Assembly: GCA_913776615.1 (NCBI GenBank)
Contig: CAJYPK010000006.1
Coordinates: forward strand, 186,001-250,000
Direction of reading: 5' to 3'
DNA from: an uncultured Hymenobacter sp.
Lineage (GTDB): Bacteria; Bacteroidota; Bacteroidia; Cytophagales; Hymenobacteraceae
Length of the DNA stretch: 64,000 bases
The notes below the pieces were generated by a model. That model made no database searches. It was not told where the DNA came from and worked only from the letters and a program-made list of their open reading frames with translations. Below, piece by piece: positions 18,696 to 27,511 of the stretch. The stretch's first letter is position 1. The number at the start of each line of letters is the position of its first letter. A program made the translations under genes and the position numbers.

Positions 18696-19036
18696 ACGGA
18701 TGTTTTCCTACGACACGCCGCCCTCTATCTTCTGCATACTGAGCAGCCACAAAACTCGTCTTATTTGGCTGTCTCATAAAATCAATAATCACTTACCCCT
18801 GCTGGCTCATACTTTTATGAGATTATAGGTCTGCTTATTAAATACATCTTGTCATGCTGCGCTTGCCGAAGCATCTCGCTCGCCTCATTGAACGGCTCAA
18901 CAACGAAGCGAGCGAGATGCTTCGGCAAGCGCAGCATGACGGATGTTATAGAATAAAGCGTTTCTAAAAAGCTTCAATGATTAAAGAGTATTCCCCGACA
19001 ATTGAAAATTGTAATCTCTGCTAACTCAAAAAAGCA
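18696..19036. other. gene-free, AT-rich end of the island
   Basis: Apart from the inverted repeat at 18844-18946 I see no gene, promoter or RNA here. Composition returns to the chromosomal high-GC level at the rplT gene. No copy of the tRNA 3' end (an att site) was found by eye. Confidence 0.5.
18844..18946. repeat. long inverted repeat with 33-bp perfect arms
   Basis: 18851-18883 is the exact reverse complement of 18908-18940, and pairing extends outwards to 18844 and 18946 with a short mismatch. The arms start GTCATGCTGCGCTTGCCGAA and contain GAAGCATCTCGCTCGC. The GTCATG...CTTG(C)CGAAGCATC core is shared with the repeats at 52316-52420 and 57004-57103, defining one dispersed family. Loop 24 bases. 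Confidence 0.88.
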
Positions 19037-19073
19037 AAAAGCGCTTGCCTCCAACATGGAAGCAAGCGCTTTT
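19037..19073 (-). terminator. intrinsic terminator of the infC-rpmI-rplT operon
   Basis: AAAAGCGCTTGC (19037-19048) pairs with 19062-19073 and is followed on the minus strand by T-rich sequence. A second small hairpin (GGGGCTA, 19092-19098 with 19104-19110) stands between it and the rplT stop. Confidence 0.85.
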
Positions 19074-19117
19074 AAAATCAATTAAGGTGCTGGGGCTACG
19101 GGGTAGCCCCGGCCGCC

Positions 19118-19462
19118 TTACTTCACTTTCTCAACGATGCCAGCGAAAGCGGCGGGGTGGTTGAGGGCGAGGTCGGCGAGTACTTTGCGGTTGAGGTCGA
19201 TGCCAGCCTTTTTGAGGCCACCCATCAGTTGCGAGTACGAGAGGCCGTGCTCACGGGCGCCGGCGTTGATACGCTGAATCCAGAGGGCGCGGAACTCGCG
19301 CTTCTTCACCTTGCGGTCGCGGTAGGCATAGAGCAAGCCCTTTTCTACGGCGTTTTTCGCAACGGTCCATACATTTTTGCGCCGGCCATAGTAGCCTTTG
19401 GCGAGGCGCATTACTTTCTTGCGGCGGTGGCGCGAGGCCACGTGGTTTACACTCCTTGGCAT
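19118..19462 (-). CDS. rplT: 50S ribosomal protein L20
   Basis: A 114-residue early-assembly 23S rRNA-binding protein. The start [20 protein letters not shown] and the core [20 protein letters not shown] are diagnostic. It is the last gene of the infC-rpmI-rplT operon, 76 bases after rpmI. In Firmicutes and Gammaproteobacteria L20 represses this operon by binding its mRNA; whether it does so here is unknown. Confidence 0.97.
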   Translation of the reverse strand: MPRSVNHVASRHRRKKVMRLAKGYYGRRKNVWTVAKNAVEKGLLYAYRDRKVKKREFRALWIQRINAGAREHGLSYSQLMGGLKKAGIDLNRKVLADLALNHPAAFAGIVEKVK

Positions 19463-19538
19463 AACCTAAGTTGTTTTTGGCAGCCGGCGCTCAGCCGAAG
19501 CGGAGCCTTAGAATAGGGGCCGGAAGCCTGGTGATTGT

Positions 19539-19733
19539 TTAGATGTTCAGCATTTGGTTCACCCGGTTCATGTCGGCCGAGCTAACGAGGCCAGCGTGGG
19601 TGAGGGCGCGCTTACGCTTGGTGCTCTTCTTGGTCAGGATGTGCGACTTGAAGGCGTGCTTACGCTTTACTTTGCCGGTGCCGGTCAGCTTGAAGCGCTT
19701 TTTGGCACCCGACTTGGTTTTTACTTTGGGCAT
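19539..19733 (-). CDS. rpmI: 50S ribosomal protein L35
   Basis: A 64-residue highly basic protein with the L35 signature [20 protein letters not shown] and a lysine-rich middle. It lies between infC (87 bases upstream) and rplT, the conserved order of this operon. Confidence 0.97.
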   Translation of the reverse strand: MPKVKTKSGAKKRFKLTGTGKVKRKHAFKSHILTKKSTKRKRALTHAGLVSSADMNRVNQMLNI

Positions 19734-19820
19734 GGGTTGGGGTTGATTATTGATTGTTAGGTACTGACGCCGAACGAGCTCCTTAGCCGGCAGCGGCAGC
19801 CATCAACAAACGGGGTGAAG

Positions 19821-20471
19821 CTATTCAGTAGCGGCGGGTGCCTGGGCGGGCTTGGCCTCCTTGGGCGCCTTCGCGGCTTTGTCCTTGTCAGCGGGGGCTG
19901 GCTTGGGAGCAACCTTGGCAACGGCCGCGGCCTTGGGCGCCAGATACAGGAACATGCGCTTGCCTTCGAGCTTGGGCAGTTGCTCTACTTTGGCCAAGTC
20001 TTCGAGGGCCTGGGCAAACTTGAGCAGCAAAATCTCGCCGCGCTCCTTGAAGACAATGCTACGGCCCACGAAATGCACGTATGCCTTGATTTTAGCGCCT
20101 TCTTTCAAAAACTCCTGCGCGTGCTTGAGCTTGAAATCGAAGTCGTGGTCGTCGGTGTTGGGACCGAAGCGAATTTCCTTCAGCACCACTTTGGTCTGCT
20201 TGGCCTTCAGCTCGCGGGTTTTCTTCTTCTGCTCGTATTTGAATTTCGAGTAGTCGATGACGCGGCACACGGGCGGCACGGCCGTGGGGGAAATCTCCAC
20301 CAGGTCCAGGTTTTGCTCCTGGGCCATTTTACGGGCCTGGTCGATGGGGTATACCCCCTGCTCAACGTTGTCCCCCACGAGGCGAACCTCGCGAGCGGTG
20401 ATTTTCTGATTGATTTTGAACGGCTCCTCCACCTGCTGGCGGGGCACGTACCGACGATTCGGAGTAGCTAT
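19821..20471 (-). CDS. infC: translation initiation factor IF-3, probable AUA start
   Basis: A protein of about 216 residues that discriminates against non-AUG starts and keeps 30S subunits free. The N domain ([20 protein letters not shown]) and C domain ([20 protein letters not shown]) are intact, with an Ala/Lys/Pro-rich tail. The first conventional candidate is GTG 20447, but the family-like residues ATPNRRYV lie upstream in frame. ATA at 20471-20469 stands nine bases after a perfect AGGAGG (20486-20481), and no ATG is available. A rare start codon is the known autoregulatory device of E. coli infC (AUU), so I assign the start to ATA; GTG is the alternative. Confidence 0.9.
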   Translation of the reverse strand: MATPNRRYVPRQQVEEPFKINQKITAREVRLVGDNVEQGVYPIDQARKMAQEQNLDLVEISPTAVPPVCRVIDYSKFKYEQKKKTRELKAKQTKVVLKEIRFGPNTDDHDFDFKLKHAQEFLKEGAKIKAYVHFVGRSIVFKERGEILLLKFAQALEDLAKVEQLPKLEGKRMFLYLAPKAAAVAKVAPKPAPADKDKAAKAPKEAKPAQAPAATE

Positions 20472-20585
20472 GGCGAAAGTCCTCCTGCTAAAATGTGGCG
20501 GGGAATATTTTTACGGCCGAACGCTTGATCCAGGCGGGCCAAGCGTTCGGGGGGCAAATATCTGACTTTTTATTGACAAATCAAA
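20472..20585 (-). promoter_or_regulatory. infC promoter, 5' hairpin and Shine-Dalgarno leader
   Basis: On the minus strand TTTG at 20585-20582, a 19-base spacer and GATATTTG (20562-20555; seven of eight consensus positions) suggest a start near 20548. The transcript would open with a perfect 10-bp hairpin, CGAACGCTTG (20549-20540) with CAAGCGTTCG (20527-20518). An A/U-rich stretch and AGGAGG at 20486-20481 follow, before the AUA start. The hairpin has no U-tract of terminator strength, so a regulatory or stabilising leader is more likely. Confidence 0.65.
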
Positions 20586-20594
20586 GTCGTCCCC

Positions 20595-20635
20595 AAAAAA
20601 AGGCGTAATCGGGCTGCCCGATTACGCCTTTTTTT
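20595..20635 (-). terminator. intrinsic terminator of thrS
   Basis: A perfect 19-bp stem including the A/T tails (20595-20613 with 20617-20635) and a 3-base loop, 24 bases after the thrS stop. It separates thrS from infC, so infC needs its own promoter. Confidence 0.92.
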
Positions 20636-20659
20636 GCTTATACTAACGGTCGCCGGGGC

Positions 20660-22597
20660 CTAACCCATTGCCTCAGCTATCTGATTATTAACGCTCTCGA
20701 TGAAGCTAGCCACGGGCATGGAGCCGATGTCGCCTTCGCCGTGGCGGCGCACGCTGATGAGACCATCCTGCGCTTCCTTCTCGCCCACGATGAGCAAGTA
20801 AGGCGTTTTGGCAATTTCCGCGTCGCGGATTTTGCGGCCGATGCGCTCGTCGCGGCCATCGACGGTACCGCGCAGGTCGGCGGCTTCCAGCTTGGCTTTT
20901 ACCTCGTAGGCGTAGTCGGCAAACTTATCGGAGATGGGCAGCACGATAAACTGCTCGGGCGAGAGCCAAAGCGGGAAATTGCCAGCCGTGTGCTCGATGA
21001 GCACGGCCACGAAGCGCTCCAGCGAGCCAAACGGGGCGCGGTGAATCATCACCGGGCGGGCGCGGGTATTTTCGGGCGTAACGTATTCGAGGTCGAAGCG
21101 CTCGGGCAAGTTATAATCGACCTGAATGGTACCGAGCTGCCAGCGACGGCCCAGCGCGTCGCGTACCATGAAATCGAGCTTGGGGCCGTAGAAGGCCGCC
21201 TCGCCCAGTTCCGTCACGGTCGCCAAGCCTTTCTCGGCGGTCGATTCCTGGATGGCGGCTTCGGCCAGGGCCCAGTTTTCGTCGGTGCCGATGTACTTGG
21301 CGGTATTCTCGGGGTCACGCAGCGAGATTTGGGCCGTGAAATCGGTGAAGCCGAGCGCCTTGAACACATAGAGCACGAGGTCAATTACCTTCTGGAATTC
21401 CTCCTTCACCTGGTCGGGACGGCAGAAAATGTGCGCATCGTCCTGCGTGAAGCCGCGCACGCGGGTGAGGCCGTGCAGCTCGCCCGACTGCTCATAGCGA
21501 TATACGGTACCGAACTCCGCCAGGCGCACCGGCAGGTCGCGGTAGCTGCGGGGCTTGGTGCGGTAGATTTCGCAGTGGTGGGGGCAGTTCATCGGCTTGA
21601 GGAAGAATTCCTCGCCGGGGTTGGGCGTCTTGATGGGCTGGAACGAATCAGCGCCGTACTTCTCGTAGTGGCCGCTGGTTACGTAGAGCTCCTTGGCCCC
21701 GATGTGGGGCGTTACAACCGGCTGATAACCAGCCTTCACCTGGGCTTTACGCAGGAATTGCTCCAAGCGCTCGCGCAGGGTCGTGCCTTTGGGCAGCCAC
21801 AGGGGCAGGCCCGCGCCCACTTTCTCCGAGAAGGCAAACAGCTCCAGCTCCTTGCCCAGCTTGCGGTGGTCGCGGCGCTTGGCTTCCTCCAGCTTTTGCA
21901 GGTAGTCAGTGAGGTCCTTGGCCTTGGGGAAGGTGATGCCGTAGAGGCGGGTGAGCTGCTTGTTCTTTTCGTCGCCGCGCCAGTAGGCCCCGGCCACGTT
22001 CATGATTTTAGCGGCCTTGATGGGGCTGGTATCGGGGATGTGCGGCCCGCGGCAGAGGTCGGTGAAGCCGCCCTGGGAGTAGAAGGTAATGTTACCATCT
22101 TCCAGGTTTTCGAGTAGCTCCAGCTTGTAGGGATCCTGCTTTTCGGTGAAGTAGGCTACGGCCTCGGCCTTGGGCACATCGCGGCGCTCGAACTTGCTTT
22201 TGTTTTTGGCCAGCTCCAGCATTTTCTTCTCGATGGCCGGGAAGTCGTCGCTCGAAATGGTACGGCCTTCGCCGAGGTCTACGTCGTAATAGAAGCCGTT
22301 TTCAATGGCCGGGCCGATGGCCAGCTTTACGCCGGGGTAAAGCGCCTCCAGCGCCTCGGCCATGAGGTGGGCCGAGGAGTGCCAGTAGGCCTGCTTGCCG
22401 CCGGCGTCGTTCCAGGTCAGAATTTCGAGAGTGGCGTCGTCGGTGAGGGGGCGGTGCAGGTCGCGGATTTCGCCGTTTACTTTCACGGCCAAGGCATTGC
22501 GGGCCAGGCCTTCGCTGATGCTGGCGGCGAGGTCGTAGCCCGTCGAGCCGGCTTCGACCTGGCGAACGGAGCCGTCGGGGAGGGTGATGTGGAGCAT
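20660..22597 (-). CDS. thrS: threonine-tRNA ligase
   Basis: A 645-residue class II aminoacyl-tRNA synthetase. Order: TGS domain ([20 protein letters not shown]), the second-additional-domain editing region ([20 protein letters not shown]), the catalytic core with zinc-binding [12 protein letters not shown], motif 2 [20 protein letters not shown] and motif 3 near [17 protein letters not shown], then the anticodon-binding domain. ATG 22597 gives the family start; the 14 upstream codons are non-coding. It precedes infC as in many bacteria, but a strong terminator stands between. Confidence 0.97.
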   Translation of the reverse strand: MLHITLPDGSVRQVEAGSTGYDLAASISEGLARNALAVKVNGEIRDLHRPLTDDATLEILTWNDAGGKQAYWHSSAHLMAEALEALYPGVKLAIGPAIENGFYYDVDLGEGRTISSDDFPAIEKKMLELAKNKSKFERRDVPKAEAVAYFTEKQDPYKLELLENLEDGNITFYSQGGFTDLCRGPHIPDTSPIKAAKIMNVAGAYWRGDEKNKQLTRLYGITFPKAKDLTDYLQKLEEAKRRDHRKLGKELELFAFSEKVGAGLPLWLPKGTTLRERLEQFLRKAQVKAGYQPVVTPHIGAKELYVTSGHYEKYGADSFQPIKTPNPGEEFFLKPMNCPHHCEIYRTKPRSYRDLPVRLAEFGTVYRYEQSGELHGLTRVRGFTQDDAHIFCRPDQVKEEFQKVIDLVLYVFKALGFTDFTAQISLRDPENTAKYIGTDENWALAEAAIQESTAEKGLATVTELGEAAFYGPKLDFMVRDALGRRWQLGTIQVDYNLPERFDLEYVTPENTRARPVMIHRAPFGSLERFVAVLIEHTAGNFPLWLSPEQFIVLPISDKFADYAYEVKAKLEAADLRGTVDGRDERIGRKIRDAEIAKTPYLLIVGEKEAQDGLISVRRHGEGDIGSMPVASFIESVNNQIAEAMG

Positions 22598-22805
22598 AAC
22601 TACTAACAATTGCCGGCGGGAAGGGCCAAGCGGGCGCAAGTTACGGGCGCGTTGGGAAATGCGTAAAGCAAGGGGCGGCGTTAGTTGGGCAGTAATGGGC
22701 GAATCTTGCGGTATTTGCGTGAGGCGTTAACGCGCTTGTCAAGCGACTCACCAGGCTGGCGCTCGGTGCTACCACCGTCAGCGCTCTCAATACCACACTC
22801 CTACC

Positions 22806-23945
22806 CTACCGCACGGGCAGCGGGCGAAGAGGCGCCTCGGGCTGGGGCCGCTCGATAGTCGTGGCTGGCCGGCGGTAATACACGCGCGGCCCGGTGCGCA
22901 GGCTGTCGGGCAGCGCCGCCTGCACCTGCTCATTGGTTTTCCAGACCTTGTACGTCCAGTGCTGATTACCCGGGTTTTCGGCTACCAAGAGCCGGAACTG
23001 ATGCAGGGCCTCGGGCAGACGCCCCTGGGCTTCGAGCGCTTCGGCGAGCAGGGCGCGGGCCTCGGGCAGGCGCGGGTTGCGGCGCAGGGCGCGCTGGAGG
23101 TGCGGAATGATGGCGGGCGGGCGCTGGCCCTGCGCCGCTGCCGCGAGGGCCAGCCGGTAGTCGGCCCGGTATTGCGTAGTATCGAGCACCAGGGCACGGC
23201 GGTAGTAGCGCAGGGCGCTGTCGGGGCGGCCTTGTAGCTCTAGCTGGCGACCGTAGTCGTAATGCAGTGCCCCCGAGGCCGAATCAATGCGCAGCCCCTG
23301 CCGGGCGTAGAGAGCCGCCTGGGCGGGCTCCCGGTAGGCATTAAATAAAAAAGCCAACTGGTGCAGAATCTCGGGCTGACGCGGGTCGCGGGCGCGGGCG
23401 GCTTGCAGATAGTCGAAGGCCTGGGCGGTATCGGCAGTGGCGGCGTAGGCTAAGCCTTTGTAAAAGAGCGCGGCCGGCTGATCGGGATCGAGGCGCAGGG
23501 TACGGTCGAGGCTTTCCAGGGCGGCTTCGTACTGGCGGGCGGCCAGGTGCGTTTCGCCTTCCAGCAACGGCAATTCGGGAGAAGTGAAGCCGTTGTCGGC
23601 GGCCTGGCGGGCGGCGGCGAGCGCGGCGGGCAAGCGCCCCAGCGCCCGCAGCGCCCGGGCCTGCAAGAAGTAAAGCTCACCGTCCTGATCATCAATTTGC
23701 AGCGCGGCCTCCACGTCGCGCAGGGCAGCCACGGGCTGGCCGGCAGCCAGGCGCAGGGTGGCGCGGCGGGCCAGCAGACCCGTGTTGTCGGGCTGCTGCC
23801 GGATGGCACCGTCCAGCTCATCGGCCTGCACCCGGGGGCCACTGCGCACGGTGGCCAGGTCCACAAGGGTATCGGACTGCTCGGTGGGCGCACCCTGGCA
23901 GGCGGCCAGCAGCAGAGCCAGCAAAGGAAGAAGCCGACGGGGCAT
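22806..23945 (-). CDS. TPR-repeat lipoprotein
   Basis: A 379-residue protein with a lipoprotein signal (MPRRLLPLLALLLAAC, Cys16) followed almost entirely by tetratricopeptide repeats, such as LFYKGLAYAATADTAQAFDY and ALHYDYGRQLELQGRPDSAL. It is presumably a periplasm-facing scaffold; no catalytic domain is present. The upstream frame is open 29 more codons, but the lipobox fixes the start at ATG 23945. A TACTTTTG element lies 33-40 bases upstream. Function unknown. Confidence 0.8.
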   Translation of the reverse strand: MPRRLLPLLALLLAACQGAPTEQSDTLVDLATVRSGPRVQADELDGAIRQQPDNTGLLARRATLRLAAGQPVAALRDVEAALQIDDQDGELYFLQARALRALGRLPAALAAARQAADNGFTSPELPLLEGETHLAARQYEAALESLDRTLRLDPDQPAALFYKGLAYAATADTAQAFDYLQAARARDPRQPEILHQLAFLFNAYREPAQAALYARQGLRIDSASGALHYDYGRQLELQGRPDSALRYYRRALVLDTTQYRADYRLALAAAAQGQRPPAIIPHLQRALRRNPRLPEARALLAEALEAQGRLPEALHQFRLLVAENPGNQHWTYKVWKTNEQVQAALPDSLRTGPRVYYRRPATTIERPQPEAPLRPLPVR

Positions 23946-23977
23946 GGGCGGGCAGGACGGCAGGGTGAATAACTCCG

Positions 23978-23985
23978 CAAAAGTA
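23978..23985 (-). promoter_or_regulatory. candidate -7 element of the TPR lipoprotein gene
   Basis: TACTTTTG on the minus strand matches TAnnTTTG exactly and would start transcription about 25-30 bases before the ATG. No TTG is present at the usual upstream spacing, so the call is tentative. Confidence 0.45.
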
Positions 23986-24135
23986 GCGCCGGGCGGCGGG
24001 CGCAGGACGGCCCCAGGCGGCGAACTACCCAAGTCATGAAGACTTTTGCAGAATCAGTCGCTCGCCGACCCCACGGCAGGCGGCTAGGTACCGGCGCGTC
24101 GGGCCTAGCTCGTCGCGGCAGCTTTGGCTTTGCTT

Positions 24136-24816
24136 ATGAGAATTTTACTGATCGAAGACGAACCTTCCGTCGCGGCCTTTTTGCACCAGGGCCTCACGGA
24201 GCAGGACTACACCGTGGACTTAGCCGCCGACGGCCTGCTGGGCCTGCACCGCGCCCAGAGTACGCCCTACGACTGCCTGATCCTGGATCAAATGCTACCC
24301 GGCCTTAGCGGGCTGGAAGTGTGCCGCCAAGTGCGCGCCCACGACCCCGGCGTTCCCATTCTGATGCTGACGGCGCTGGGCGAAACGGACGACAAAATCC
24401 GTGGCCTCGACGCCGGGGCCGACGATTATTTAGTCAAGCCATTTGCCTTCAGCGAATTATTAGCCCGCATCCGGGCCTTGGTGCGTCGCCGCACCGAAGC
24501 CCCGGCCCAGGTGGCTGTACTCCGCCTGGCCGACCTCAGCCTCGACCCTACGACCAAGCGCGTGGAACGGGCGGGCCAGCCTATCACGCTCACGGCGCGC
24601 GAGTTTGCCCTGCTCGAATACCTGTTGCGTCACCAGGGCCGGGTGGTAAGCCGCGCCGACCTGCTGGAGCACGTCTGGGATTTAAGCTTCGATACCGGCT
24701 CCAACGTGATCGACGTTTACATCAATTTTTTGCGCAAAAAACTGGACAAGGGTTTTGAACCCAGGCTTATCCATACGCTGGTGGGCATGGGCTACGTGCT
24801 ACGTACTACGGGGTGA
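24136..24816 (+). CDS. OmpR/PhoB-family response regulator
   Basis: A 226-residue transcription factor: receiver domain (1-115) with the acidic pair in MRILLIEDEP, phosphoacceptor Asp51 in LILDQMLPG, and the conserved Lys of LVKPFAFSEL. A winged-helix DNA-binding domain follows (LTAREFALLEYLLRHQGRVV; IDVYINFLRKKLD). The frame also starts at TTG 24124, but ATG 24136 matches the family. The partner histidine kinase begins 96 bases downstream, with an inverted repeat between them. Closest in pattern to the CusR/QseB-like group; the signal is unknown. Confidence 0.94.
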   Translation: MRILLIEDEPSVAAFLHQGLTEQDYTVDLAADGLLGLHRAQSTPYDCLILDQMLPGLSGLEVCRQVRAHDPGVPILMLTALGETDDKIRGLDAGADDYLVKPFAFSELLARIRALVRRRTEAPAQVAVLRLADLSLDPTTKRVERAGQPITLTAREFALLEYLLRHQGRVVSRADLLEHVWDLSFDTGSNVIDVYINFLRKKLDKGFEPRLIHTLVGMGYVLRTTG

Positions 24817-24894
24817 GGAGGTAAAAAATGGAGGAATGACTTGCGCCCTACTCTTACCTAATACTTCACCTGCGCTACTTTTTACCTCCTCACC
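24812..24894. repeat. inverted repeat overlapping the response-regulator stop codon
   Basis: GGTGAGGAGGTAAAAA (24812-24827) is perfectly complementary to 24879-24894. The left arm contains the TGA stop of the response regulator and the right arm ends 18 bases before the kinase ATG, so a hairpin would link the two cistrons. The arm sequence resembles the GTGAGGTGGTGA family near 47106 and 52218. Confidence 0.7.
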
Positions 24895-24912
24895 TTCTCA
24901 CCCCAATCATTC

Positions 24913-26334
24913 ATGTCCATTCGCCTGCGACTGGCGGCCCAGTTCGGGGCTATTCTGGTGATCATGCTGGTGCTGTTTGCGCTGGCCGTGTATTTCGTTA
25001 CCCAGCAGGCCCGGCGCGAAGAGTTTACCCAGAGTTTATTTCGGCGGGCGCTGGTGGTGGGGCACGCCTACGCCGACGGCCAGGCGCGCAACAGCACCGG
25101 CCAGCCCGCTTCTTACCGGCAGTACCTGCGCCAGCTCTACCGCACGCTGCCCGCCGAGGAGGGCCGGGTATACGACGCCAGGGGCCGCCTGGTATTTCGG
25201 GAAGGTCAGCGCCCGCCCGCTACGCCCCTCCCCCCCACCTGGCTGGCCGAAGTACGCCGGCAAGGGCGCGCCATTCTGGAACCCGAGGCTCATTTTCACG
25301 AAACAGTGGGCCTGCTTTACCAAGATGCGCGGCTGGGGCCGCTCGTGGTAGTGGCCTCCTCGGTCGATGAAGAAGGTCGCCGCCAGCTCGTGGTATTGCG
25401 CCAAATACTCATCTTCGGCCTGCTGACGGCCGCTGCGCTCATGAGCGTGGGCGGCTGGCTGCTAGCCGGGCAGGCCCTGTACCCGCTACGGCGCATGGTG
25501 GGGGAAGTCGATGGCATCACGGCGACCGACCTGAGCCGCCGTCTCACGCAGGCCGAGGGCCGGGCCGATGAGCTGGGTCGCCTGGCCCAGCGCTTCAACC
25601 GCCTGCTCGACCGGCTGGAATCGGCCTTTGTCGGGCAGCGCACGTTTGTGCGCGATGCCTCGCACGAGCTGCGCACGCCGCTCGCCGCCCTCATCGGGGA
25701 ACTCGAAGTGGCTTTGCTGCCCGCCGAGCGCCCCGCGCCTGATTACCGCCGCACGCTGCAAAGCACCCTCGACGCAGCCCGGCAGCTCAGCAGCCTTACC
25801 AACGGCCTCTTACAAATCGCCCGCGCCTCCGGCGACCCCTCGCAGGTACCCATGCGCCCGGTGCGCCTCGATGAGCTGCTCTTGCAAGCCCACGAGCAGA
25901 TACTGCGCCGCTACCCTACCCGCCGCGTCGATTTGGAGCTGGGCGAAGAAGCCGCTCCTGCCGTGCACGGTAATGAGGCCCTGCTGCTGGTGGCGCTGCT
26001 CAACGTACTCGATAACGCTTGCAAGTACTCAGCCGGCGCTACTAAGCCGGTACTAGCCACCCTGCTGCCCCACGGCCCGCACCGCCTGCGCCTGCTGGTG
26101 CAAGACCACGGCCCCGGCCTGAGCGCGGCCGACTTGGCGCAGGTATTCGTACCGTTTTTTCGGGCGGCCTCGGTACGCGCCTTACCAGGACACGGCATTG
26201 GGTTGCCGCTCACTGCCCAGATTATGACCCTGCACGGCGGCCTAGTGCACATGGCCAGCGAGCCCGGCCAGGGTACCCAGGTGCGACTCGAATGGCCGGT
26301 ACGGCCGCTCACTGGTCACTACAGCGGCTCCTAG
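24913..26334 (+). CDS. two-component sensor histidine kinase
   Basis: A 473-residue inner-membrane kinase. One span at about 9-29 and a second at about 165-185 enclose a periplasmic sensor of about 135 residues with no family I recognise. A HAMP linker (YPLRRMVGEVDGITATDLS), the HisKA box FVRDASHELRTPLAALIGEL with the phosphorylated histidine, and a HATPase domain with N box NVLDNACKYSAG, G1 DHGPGLS and G2 GHGIGLPL follow. It pairs with the response regulator upstream. All catalytic motifs are intact. Confidence 0.94.
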   Translation: MSIRLRLAAQFGAILVIMLVLFALAVYFVTQQARREEFTQSLFRRALVVGHAYADGQARNSTGQPASYRQYLRQLYRTLPAEEGRVYDARGRLVFREGQRPPATPLPPTWLAEVRRQGRAILEPEAHFHETVGLLYQDARLGPLVVVASSVDEEGRRQLVVLRQILIFGLLTAAALMSVGGWLLAGQALYPLRRMVGEVDGITATDLSRRLTQAEGRADELGRLAQRFNRLLDRLESAFVGQRTFVRDASHELRTPLAALIGELEVALLPAERPAPDYRRTLQSTLDAARQLSSLTNGLLQIARASGDPSQVPMRPVRLDELLLQAHEQILRRYPTRRVDLELGEEAAPAVHGNEALLLVALLNVLDNACKYSAGATKPVLATLLPHGPHRLRLLVQDHGPGLSAADLAQVFVPFFRAASVRALPGHGIGLPLTAQIMTLHGGLVHMASEPGQGTQVRLEWPVRPLTGHYSGS

Positions 26335-26654
26335 ATCGGGGGCCTGGTTCGCTTGGGAAGCCCGGGCTTCTGCCTGGGAAGCATCGGGGTACGTTTGCCG
26401 AGATACGGGCTACTTCGGCGGGTGAGGGTCGGCTGGGCAGGGCAACCAGGTTGGTTAGACAGCGAGTTTTCAATTAAGCTTTATGACTGACAACTAGAAT
26501 CTTGCTTCCTTTAACTCCATTTTAATTCCACTTTAACCCGAGCTTAATTACCCTTCCGTAGTATTGCCTCAGATTACCACTTGCGTCAGACAAGACTGAC
26601 CGTCTAATCTACTGCCCTCGACTTTTAACTATCCTTCCGCTTCTCTCCTATCTT
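26335..26654. other. gene-free stretch before the carbonic anhydrase
   Basis: 320 bases with no supported gene. The 3' half becomes AT-rich with several TTTAA/TTAAT runs (26510-26560), suggesting a promoter region, but no element fits TTG/TAnnTTTG at proper spacing. Confidence 0.4.
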
Positions 26655-27446
26655 ATGGCAAATTCAGCGCTCAACGCTCAAAAAGCCACTACTACTACCG
26701 GCATTCAGGACATCATGGCGAATAACCGCCAATGGGTGGCCGCTAAAAATGCCGAAGACCCCGAGTTTTTCAAGCGCCTGGCTACTGGCCAGCAGCCGCG
26801 CTACTTGTTTATCGGCTGCTCCGACTCGCGGGTGCCGGCCTCGGGCATCACGGGTACCGGCCCGGGGGAGATGTTCGTGCACCGCAACATCGCTAATATG
26901 GTCGTGCACACCGACTTGAACCTGCTGAGCGTGCTGCAGTACGCCGTGGAGGTGCTGGGCGTGCAGGATATCCTGGTGGTGGGCCACTACGGCTGCGGCG
27001 GGGTGGCGGCCGCGGCGGCCAACAAGCAGTACGGCCTCATCGACAACTGGCTGGTCAACATCCGCGACGTGGTGCGCCTGCACGAAACCGAGCTGCTGCG
27101 CATCAAGGACGAGCAGCAGCGCCTGCGCCGCCTCGTGGAGCTCAACGTGATCGAGCAGGTACGCAACCTGGCCAAGACCAACATCATTCAAAACGCCCTG
27201 CGCGGCGACAAGCCCCCGCGCCTGCACGGCCTCGTCTACGACATTGCCGACGGCGTGCTTAAGGATTTGCAAGTAGACGACTCCACCGCCATCCGCGGCC
27301 TGGCCCACATCTACGGCACCGAGGTAAAACCCCTGGTAGCCGCCCACCACGCGCCCGCGCCGCCTACTGCCAAGGAGGAAAGCAGCCACTACGAAGGCGC
27401 TCTACACAACCCCAGCCAGGTAGCGGCCGAGCCGGCAACTGCCTAA
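26655..27446 (+). CDS. beta-class carbonic anhydrase
   Basis: A 263-residue cytoplasmic zinc enzyme interconverting CO2 and bicarbonate. The zinc ligands and catalytic dyad are intact: Cys55-x-Asp57-x-Arg59 in IGCSDSRVPAS, and His111 and Cys114 in GHYGCGGV. The rest of the fold (FVHRNIANMVVHTDLNLLSV; WLVNIRDVVRLHETEL) is typical, followed by an extra C-terminal tail of about 35 Ala/Pro-rich residues. ATG 26655 fits. It is transcribed alone and followed by a terminator. Confidence 0.95.
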   Translation: MANSALNAQKATTTTGIQDIMANNRQWVAAKNAEDPEFFKRLATGQQPRYLFIGCSDSRVPASGITGTGPGEMFVHRNIANMVVHTDLNLLSVLQYAVEVLGVQDILVVGHYGCGGVAAAAANKQYGLIDNWLVNIRDVVRLHETELLRIKDEQQRLRRLVELNVIEQVRNLAKTNIIQNALRGDKPPRLHGLVYDIADGVLKDLQVDDSTAIRGLAHIYGTEVKPLVAAHHAPAPPTAKEESSHYEGALHNPSQVAAEPATA

Positions 27447-27477
27447 GGCACGCCTCATACCTTCCACAAGAGAACTC

Positions 27478-27508
27478 ACCCGGCTACTAAGGTAGTCGGG
27501 TATTTTTC
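27478..27508 (+). terminator. intrinsic terminator of the carbonic anhydrase gene
   Basis: ACCCGGCTAC (27478-27487) pairs with 27492-27501 with one G-U pair and a 4-base loop, then a T tract. It lies 31 bases past the stop and only a few bases from the end of the convergent TPR gene. Confidence 0.8.
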
Positions 27509-27511
27509 TGC

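Noticed and set aside
26335..26654. Riboswitch or small RNA before the carbonic anhydrase
   Set aside because: No conserved riboswitch core or strong hairpin-terminator combination could be drawn by eye.
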